This document shows positions 32,917-38,083 of a stretch of DNA of 38,083 nt, piece after piece. The notes under the pieces are model-generated. The model was given only the letters and a program-made list of their open reading frames with translations, did no database searches and was not told where the DNA came from. The stretch comes from Alphaproteobacteria bacterium (lineage in GTDB: Bacteria > Pseudomonadota > Alphaproteobacteria > UBA2966). Positions within the stretch are counted from its first letter, which is position 1, and each line of letters opens with the position of its first letter. The position numbers and the translations under genes were made by a program. The stretch covers positions 1-38,083 of the forward strand of contig JABILA010000076.1 of the NCBI GenBank assembly GCA_018654745.1. The letters run 5' to 3'.

Positions 32917-34512
32917 ATGGCGAATGACGACGACGAAGATGATATCGACGAAAACGGCCTTGATCTTGATGATGATGGGCCTGAATCGGACGATGATGAA
33001 GGTGGCGACGCTGATGGCGACAGCGACGACGAACCTGAATCGCCTGGCAGCAGTGACCCTTTCGCTGATGACGACGATGATGATCTTGATTTCTCCGATG
33101 AAGACGGGCCGGAGGAAGACAATGACGACGACTTCGATTTCCCCTCACCAGGTGACGATGACGACGAATACGAAGACTTCGACGACGACGATTATGATGA
33201 TATGCCGGACCTTGGCGATTTTTCTCCCGGCGACGGTGGTGGATTTGCCGGAGGCCTGAAGGAAAAACTCTCGGGTCTATCAGGTGGCATGATCGCGCTT
33301 GTGGCCAGTGGCGGCGTTTTTCTGTTGGTCCTGATTGTACTTGTTACCTGGCTTTCATTGAGCTTTGACGAGGAAGCACATGAAAAGGGCAGTAAAAAAG
33401 TTGAAGTCGTAACGTCCCTGGCGGGACTTGAACCTGCAGCCCAACCCAAATCGAAAAAGAAAACCAAACCTGCACCGAAAAAGGCTGAAAAACCCGATCC
33501 GAAAAAACCGGATTCTGCGGATGGCAAAAGCCAAGCTGCGTCCGGTGCCAAACCTGCAGGTAAAACCGCAGACGTGGTTGATAAGGCCGGAAAAAGCAAA
33601 AAACCTGGTTCTGACAAGGAAGACCCGAAAAAAGCTGACGGTGCAAAAGAGGGTGACAAGCCCGACGAAAAGAAGGATGGGGAACAACCCGCCGAGAGTA
33701 TCATCGCAAATATCGATCCTGCACTGATTGATCAGACACCTGATGGCCCGCTGCCGGTTATTGCCCCTGACGGACGCCAGGCCTGGCAGGTTTATGCGCG
33801 GCCCTTCAAGCCCGCTGAAGAAGACAAGAAGGCCGGAAAGGTCGCTCTGGTTATTGCCGGTCTGGGGCTCAGCAAGACGCAAACCCAGGCAGCGATCCAG
33901 CAAATGCCAGGGGAGGTTACCTTGTCCTTTGCACCCTACGCCCGCAATCTGGGAGAATGGATTTTGGAGGCCCGTGCAGCCGGTCATGAAGTTGTGCTGG
34001 AGGTTCCCATGGAGCCGAAGGACTACCCCAACAATGATCCTGGCCCCCATACCCTTTTGACCTCCAAGGGGCCAACCGACAATATTGATAATCTGAACTG
34101 GTTGCTAAGCCGCTTCCCCGGCTATGTCGGTATCACCAATTTCCTTGGCGAAAAATTTACCGCCAACGAAGAAGCCATGTTGCCGATCCTGAAATATCTG
34201 AAAAAGCGCGGCCTGATGTATCTGGACAGCAAGGCAAGTCGCAAAAGCGTCGGTGCGCGCATGGCCAAGGAAATCAAGATGCCACGCGCCTACAACACCC
34301 GCTTCATCGACAAGGAAGCCTCGCGGGTCAGTATTGATGCGAGGTTGTTTGAACTGGAGCGGATTGCCAAATCAACCGGTGCCGCGGTCGGTATCGGCTT
34401 CCCTTTCCCGGTGACGCTAGAGCGCCTGAAGGTCTGGATGGCAGACATGAAGAAGAAGAACATCATTCTGGTGCCGCTGTCGGCTGTCGCCAATCTGCAA
34501 ACCATTCGCTAA
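32917..34512 (+). CDS. Divergent polysaccharide deacetylase with acidic N-terminal domain
   Basis: Starts at ATG 32917; 531 residues. Residues 1-105 are almost all Asp, Glu, Gly and Ser (for example DDDDEYEDFDDDDYDD). A transmembrane helix follows at about 128-150 (MIALVASGGVFLLVLIVLVTWLSL). Residues about 170-265 are a Lys/Pro/Ala-rich linker. The C-terminal domain (about 295-530) matches divergent polysaccharide deacetylase (YibQ/DUF610-like): KVALVIAGLGLSKTQTQAAIQQMPGEVTLSFAPYA, EVPMEPKDYPNNDPGPHTL. It is thus a type-II membrane protein with an acidic cytoplasmic tail and a periplasmic enzyme domain. The gene lies 49 bases after ctpA, in the usual alphaproteobacterial order. Exact substrate unknown. 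Confidence 0.88.
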   Translation: MANDDDEDDIDENGLDLDDDGPESDDDEGGDADGDSDDEPESPGSSDPFADDDDDDLDFSDEDGPEEDNDDDFDFPSPGDDDDEYEDFDDDDYDDMPDLGDFSPGDGGGFAGGLKEKLSGLSGGMIALVASGGVFLLVLIVLVTWLSLSFDEEAHEKGSKKVEVVTSLAGLEPAAQPKSKKKTKPAPKKAEKPDPKKPDSADGKSQAASGAKPAGKTADVVDKAGKSKKPGSDKEDPKKADGAKEGDKPDEKKDGEQPAESIIANIDPALIDQTPDGPLPVIAPDGRQAWQVYARPFKPAEEDKKAGKVALVIAGLGLSKTQTQAAIQQMPGEVTLSFAPYARNLGEWILEARAAGHEVVLEVPMEPKDYPNNDPGPHTLLTSKGPTDNIDNLNWLLSRFPGYVGITNFLGEKFTANEEAMLPILKYLKKRGLMYLDSKASRKSVGARMAKEIKMPRAYNTRFIDKEASRVSIDARLFELERIAKSTGAAVGIGFPFPVTLERLKVWMADMKKKNIILVPLSAVANLQTIR

Positions 34513-34545
34513 AGCGATCACGCTGCGATACCACCTGGAAAACAT

Positions 34546-35043
34546 ATGAGTATCAATATCGAAGACCTGCCCTATCGCCCCTGTGCCGGGATCATGTTGG
34601 TCAACAAAGACGGCAAGGTCTTTGTCGGCAGCCGGGTTGATATGCCCTCTGACGCCTGGCAAATGCCACAAGGCGGCATTGATGAAGGGGAGCAGCCCGA
34701 GCAGGCAGCGTTGCGGGAATTATACGAGGAAACCGGTGTTCCCGCCGACAAGGCCAGGGTGGTTGCCAAAAGTGCAGACTGGATTCCCTACGACTTGCCG
34801 GCGGACATGATCCCGAGATTGTGGGGCGGGCGGTATCGTGGCCAGACCCAGATGTGGTTTCTGATCGAATTCCTGGGCACCGACGACGACATTGACCTTG
34901 ATGTGCATCACCGTGAATTTGGCGAATGGCAATGGGCTGATCCTGAGCAACTGCCTGATTTGATTGTCAAATTCAAAAGCGATTTGTATCGCCGGATTTT
35001 GGCCGAATTCAGGCCCTGGCTGGCGGAACTGGGCAAGAGTTAG
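34546..35043 (+). CDS. rppH: RNA pyrophosphohydrolase (Nudix)
   Basis: Starts at ATG 34546; 165 residues, standard length. The Nudix box G-x5-E-x7-REUxEExGU is perfect at residues 43-65 (GGIDEGEQPEQAALRELYEE). The start RPCAGIMLVNKDGKVFVGSRVD and the WQMPQGG motif are those of RppH/IalA. It removes pyrophosphate from 5' ends of mRNA to start decay. It follows the deacetylase gene by 33 bases in the same direction, the usual context in alphaproteobacteria. Confidence 0.95.
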   Translation: MSINIEDLPYRPCAGIMLVNKDGKVFVGSRVDMPSDAWQMPQGGIDEGEQPEQAALRELYEETGVPADKARVVAKSADWIPYDLPADMIPRLWGGRYRGQTQMWFLIEFLGTDDDIDLDVHHREFGEWQWADPEQLPDLIVKFKSDLYRRILAEFRPWLAELGKS

Positions 35044-35145
35044 CTTATTTCGACCAGTAGGCGTTAACCATTTACTGATCGTTTTGCAGCAATCTGCCAA
35101 ACAGGATAAGATCGCAATATTATTGAGTTCACCTGCCGGGGAAAC

Positions 35146-36147
35146 ATGGCTGGAAAACAACTGACATTGACGCTGACGCTGCTGGCCCTGGTGCTGGTTA
35201 CGACCAGCCCTGCCCACGCCAAAATCAAGGAAGCGGAAGCTGCGTTCCAGGCGGGTGACTTTGCCACAGCCTTAAAAGAGCTGAAGCCCTATCTCAAGAA
35301 GAAAAAACAACCGACCAAAGCCAATCTAATTTTGGCGCGCATGTATCTCGAGGGGCTGGGTGTTCCGGCAAATTATTCCCGTGCCTTCCAGCACTTGTCG
35401 CACCCCGCCAAAAAGGGCAACGCCTGGGCTGCGACCGAACTTGGCAAACTCTATCTCACCGGGGCCGGGGTAATGCACAGCAATGCCATGGCTAAAACCT
35501 GGTTCGAAAAGGCAGCCAGTGTGGGATACGGCCCGGCCCAGATCGAACTGGGCCATATTCATGCGAAAGGCCTCAGTGTCGCCAGCAATCAAATCATGGC
35601 TTACGCCTGGTACAATCTGGCGGCCTCAAGTCTGATGGGAGAACAGCGCACCGTCGCCCTGCAATATCGTGATCAGCTGGCAACGACCATGACCGATGCG
35701 GAAATTATTGTCGCCCAGGCGCGATCACTGGATTGGGCAGACCGCATCAAGGTGGTTGAGCCCGAGATCATCAGTCTGCTGGATCAGGCAACCTTGCTGG
35801 CCGAAAAAAAAATTGAACAGGCAGGAACAATAATTGTCACTCTGAACGATGTTGTGGTGAAAAAAATAGTCGTTGAAGAGAAGAAAACGACCCTGAATGC
35901 GACAAAAAAGCCCAAGAATGAGACAAAAAAGACCCCGAATGCCCCTCAAAAACCGGCAAAAATCAGTACTGCAAGCAAGCCGAAAAACAAAATCTCGGTG
36001 ACTTTGGAAGAGGAAGACTTGTCGTTCATGCAATCGATTTCGGCTGTGATTACGTCGATGATCGTATCGATTTTTGGCAGTACGGAACCCGGCGATCCGG
36101 CATCACCAGCGCCACAGAAAAAACCTGTTTCTGCGAAATCCGGTTAG
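35146..36147 (+). CDS. Exported Sel1/TPR-repeat protein
   Basis: Starts at ATG 35146 after GGGGAAAC; 333 residues. Signal peptide at residues 4-25, ending TTSPAHA. Mature residues about 27-165 contain a TPR-like unit (AEAAFQAGDFATALKELKPY) and Sel1 units of the form ARMYLEGLGVPANYSRAFQHLSHPAKKGNAWAATELGKLYLTGAGV... and AKTWFEKAASVGYGPAQIELGHIHAKGLSV. The C-terminal third is Lys/Pro/Thr-rich (TKKPKNETKKTPNAPQKP), followed by SFMQSISAVITSMIVSIFG, a possible membrane-associating helix. It probably scaffolds periplasmic complexes. Its stop codon abuts the stop codon of the convergent APC gene. Specific role unknown. Confidence 0.8.
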   Translation: MAGKQLTLTLTLLALVLVTTSPAHAKIKEAEAAFQAGDFATALKELKPYLKKKKQPTKANLILARMYLEGLGVPANYSRAFQHLSHPAKKGNAWAATELGKLYLTGAGVMHSNAMAKTWFEKAASVGYGPAQIELGHIHAKGLSVASNQIMAYAWYNLAASSLMGEQRTVALQYRDQLATTMTDAEIIVAQARSLDWADRIKVVEPEIISLLDQATLLAEKKIEQAGTIIVTLNDVVVKKIVVEEKKTTLNATKKPKNETKKTPNAPQKPAKISTASKPKNKISVTLEEEDLSFMQSISAVITSMIVSIFGSTEPGDPASPAPQKKPVSAKSG

Positions 36148-37389
36148 TCAGACAGAGACCAGCTGGACCAGTTTGGTCAACAGGAAACCGGCACTGACGG
36201 CGAATCCCCCAATGGGAATCCAGATCGGAATATTGAAAATCGCGGTGTGATCAACCGGGTCCTGGCGCAGCTTCACCCGCACCAACGCCAGGTTCACAAG
36301 CGAAAAAATCCCCAATGTAATCAACGACGTAGCCTGGGCAAGTCCGCCCAGACGAAACCATAGTGCGAGGATAAATATCGAGGCCGCGACCAACAATGTC
36401 GCGTTCAAAGGTGTGCTTGTTCGGGCATTGACCTGCCCAAACCAGGCGGGCAAGACGCCTTGTCTGGAGAGGCCATACAATACCCGTGCGCCCTTGATCA
36501 ACTGGATCAGCGCGCCATTGACCATGGCCAGAATACCGATAACACCGATCAGGGCACCGCTTGATCCCGTGGCTCTTGCGTATACCAGCTTCAACGGGGC
36601 GGCACTGCCTGCCAGTTCCGACAAGGGCACGGACAACAAGGCCACGACAGAAACCAGAACATAAAGAACGGCTGTCACAGCCAGTGTCAGCATGATCGCC
36701 CACGGCACCACCCGGGTCGGGTCTTTGGTTTCCTCGGCCATATTGACGATGTCTTCGAAGCCAATGAAGGCATAGAACGCGAGAAATGATCCGGCAAAAA
36801 TTCCGGCCCACAATCCCACATCCAGGGTCGGGACAAACTCATTCATGCGCTCGGGCAATTCAGCAATATGCTCAGCACCTGCCCCGATCACAATCAGCAA
36901 GCCGCCAAGTTCGACAACAGTGAGCAACGCAGCGGCAGCGACGGAAGATCCTATTCCCCAGGCCGCCACAACAGTCATGCCCAACATCAGGACAACGATG
37001 ATGATCGTTCGATGTATGTCGGTAAAGCTTTGTAAATAACCGACAAATCCGTTGACGATACTGGCTGCTGAAACGGTTCCGGCGCAGACAGCCAAAAGCC
37101 CCACGACGATGGTAAGCCAGCGTCGATCAAATCCCCGCTGTACATAAACCGCTTCACCGGCAGCCTGGGGGTAACGTGATGAAAGTTCAACAAAGGAGAA
37201 ACCAGTCAGGGTCGCCAGCCCCGCCGCAATCAGAAATGACACCGGCATCTGATAGCCGGCAACCAACGCCATTTCCCCGATCAGGGCATAAATCCCGGCC
37301 CCGATAGTGGTGCCGAGGCCGTACAGCGTCAGCGGCACCAAAGTCAACGAACGCCTGAGCGCCGGTTTTTCAATATCACTATCAGTCAC
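36148..37389 (-). CDS. APC-superfamily amino acid permease
   Basis: Starts at GTG 37389 with AAGGGAT upstream; 413 residues. About 12 hydrophobic segments are visible, and the first has the APC signature LTLYGLGTTIGAGIYALIGEMA (GxGxGIY type) within TM1; the FYAFIGFEDIVNMAEETKDP block after TM6 is the amino-acid transporter consensus. It should import an amino acid or polyamine across the inner membrane. Substrate cannot be told from sequence. It is monocistronic and convergent with the Sel1 protein, with no gap between the stop codons, so the two messages overlap at their ends. Confidence 0.92.
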   Translation of the reverse strand: MTDSDIEKPALRRSLTLVPLTLYGLGTTIGAGIYALIGEMALVAGYQMPVSFLIAAGLATLTGFSFVELSSRYPQAAGEAVYVQRGFDRRWLTIVVGLLAVCAGTVSAASIVNGFVGYLQSFTDIHRTIIIVVLMLGMTVVAAWGIGSSVAAAALLTVVELGGLLIVIGAGAEHIAELPERMNEFVPTLDVGLWAGIFAGSFLAFYAFIGFEDIVNMAEETKDPTRVVPWAIMLTLAVTAVLYVLVSVVALLSVPLSELAGSAAPLKLVYARATGSSGALIGVIGILAMVNGALIQLIKGARVLYGLSRQGVLPAWFGQVNARTSTPLNATLLVAASIFILALWFRLGGLAQATSLITLGIFSLVNLALVRVKLRQDPVDHTAIFNIPIWIPIGGFAVSAGFLLTKLVQLVSV

Positions 37390-37530
37390 CCGGTATCCCT
37401 TCGAACCTCAATGCTTTCAACATAAGCAGGCTGTAGTCCGAATGTAACTGTGACCGACCGACGCAGGTTTTGACTTAAAGGCCAAAGCCAGGCTCAGTGG
37501 TGGTTCCTGGAAAGCAGGAGGTCCCTGTGC

Positions 37531-37881
37531 CTAAAACATCTTGCCCTGTTTCTTGTCCCGCCAAACACCATGATAGAACTGGTCTTTGAATGTCGGATTA
37601 TCAGGTAAGGGATAATAATCAGGGTCCTGCAGATCGTCCGGGCTGTCGGGGACAAGTTCCCTGCTCGCAGCCACTTGCTCTGGCAAATCTGGATATCGTT
37701 TTGCCGCCAGATTGATGACCTCCTCGGGCCAGGCCTGGTGGACATTTTCACGATACGACATGGCGGGATAAAGGTTTTCTTCCGGCTTCAATGGCTGCCC
37801 ATCAAGACGAACCAGCGGCGGCAAACCCTTGTTGTAGGGGTTGAGATTTGGCGTGGCGCCATTATTTTGTATAGGCGTCAA
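37531..37881 (-). CDS. Small unknown protein, 5' end probably lost to an insertion sequence
   Basis: A 116-residue frame from TTG 37881, rich in Pro, Asp and Tyr, beginning MTPIQNNGATPNLNPYNKGLPPLV. I do not recognise it. No good ribosome site or ATG/GTG is found for the frame. It stays open upstream for about 25 more codons (reading through codons at 37882-37952) until TAA at about 37955, which already lies in the terminal sequence of the insertion sequence to the right. The simplest reading is that an insertion removed the true start. A weak TTG start is the alternative. The downstream end is intact. Confidence 0.5.
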   Translation of the reverse strand: MTPIQNNGATPNLNPYNKGLPPLVRLDGQPLKPEENLYPAMSYRENVHQAWPEEVINLAAKRYPDLPEQVAASRELVPDSPDDLQDPDYYPLPDNPTFKDQFYHGVWRDKKQGKMF

Positions 37882-37949
37882 TAGTTGTTGGCTGTATTCC
37901 GGTTGTTCGATTGACGACTGAATTGGATGGTTTTTCGGAGATAGAGGGG

Positions 37950-38083
37950 AGCGTTAGAAATTCCGTGTCATTTCTTTAAACTGAAGAAAAGGAATGACAC
38001 ATGCGAAATGATTTTGATTTTGATACAGCTCTTTCTGCCCTGCAAGATGGCCAGAAGCTGACAGGCAAGGACGGCATTTTGAC
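37950..38083 (+). mobile_element. Left end of an IS256-family insertion sequence
   Basis: The terminal region (about 37950-38000) precedes a transposase of the IS256 (Mutator) type and contains GTGTCATT and its inverted copy AATGACAC. The left boundary is approximate; the right end and target duplication lie outside the window. Confidence 0.6.
38001..38083 (+). CDS. IS256-family transposase, N-terminal fragment
   Basis: Starts at ATG 38001 with AAAGGAAT upstream and runs out of the window after 27 codons. The reading MRNDFDFDTALSALQDGQKLTGKDGIL matches the start of IS256-type transposases, in which ALxALQxGkxLTGKDG(I/V)L is a conserved N-terminal segment. The catalytic DDE region is beyond the window, so activity cannot be judged. 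It lies immediately next to the truncated small gene on its left. Confidence 0.75.
   Translation, partial: MRNDFDFDTALSALQDGQKLTGKDGIL

Overview
The window joins two very different stretches of DNA. Positions 1 to about 11,480 are the inner end of an integrated mobile element (A+T-rich, many small unfamiliar genes, tyrosine integrase at the edge). From about 11,480 to the end is conserved chromosome of an alphaproteobacterium, probably Rhodospirillales-like or a relative. The support is the gene block rplU-rpmA-obgE-proB-proA-nadD-rsfS-rlmH-gpmI-envC-ctpA-polysaccharide deacetylase-rppH, typical of that class, plus an orphan phoB-like regulator and a MoxR/CoxE pair. The genus cannot be fixed from sequence alone.

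Element (1-11,480). Left part, plus strand: three small, strongly acidic unknown proteins, a surface-antigen-like lipoprotein, and an exported caspase-fold protease with an Ig-like domain and an EF-hand, coupled to the lipoprotein by a TGATG overlap. Middle, minus strand: a primase/PriCT-2/helicase replication protein (5089-7815) with a highly structured leader containing an intrinsic terminator whose loop complements an upstream hairpin loop. Beyond its 3' end lies an A+T-rich segment bounded by a perfect 12-bp inverted repeat, a candidate origin. Then come two minus-strand ORFs overlapping by ATGA, one too short for routine gene calling. Right part: a DGPA-repeat protein, a serine-resolvase-like protein lacking its catalytic Arg and Ser, an AlpA/Xis-like HTH protein and the integrase. 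The integrase faces away from half a tRNA-Ser(CGA), cut just after the anticodon arm while its promoter is intact; this looks like the attachment junction.

Chromosome (11,480-38,083). A GNAT acetyltransferase, PhoB-type regulator, atypical acyl-CoA dehydrogenase, MoxR ATPase with CoxE-like VWA protein, a bacteriohemerythrin, an Ala/Lys/Glu-rich exported protein and a large iron-sulfur flavoprotein resembling a fusion of the two Nfn/Sud subunits. Then ribosomal proteins L21/L27 with promoter and terminator, followed by ribosome-assembly (obgE, rsfS, rlmH), proline synthesis (proB, proA), NAD synthesis (nadD), glycolysis (gpmI), envelope division/proteolysis (envC, ctpA, deacetylase) and RNA decapping (rppH). 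A Sel1-repeat protein and a convergent APC transporter follow. The window ends in the start of an IS256-family insertion sequence that appears to have cut the 5' end of a small gene.

Non-coding structure is rich: an almost perfect 29-bp-arm hairpin before obgE, four REP-like palindromes in alternating orientation between rlmH and gpmI, and several candidate operators. All functional statements are from reading the sequence; no database search was run.
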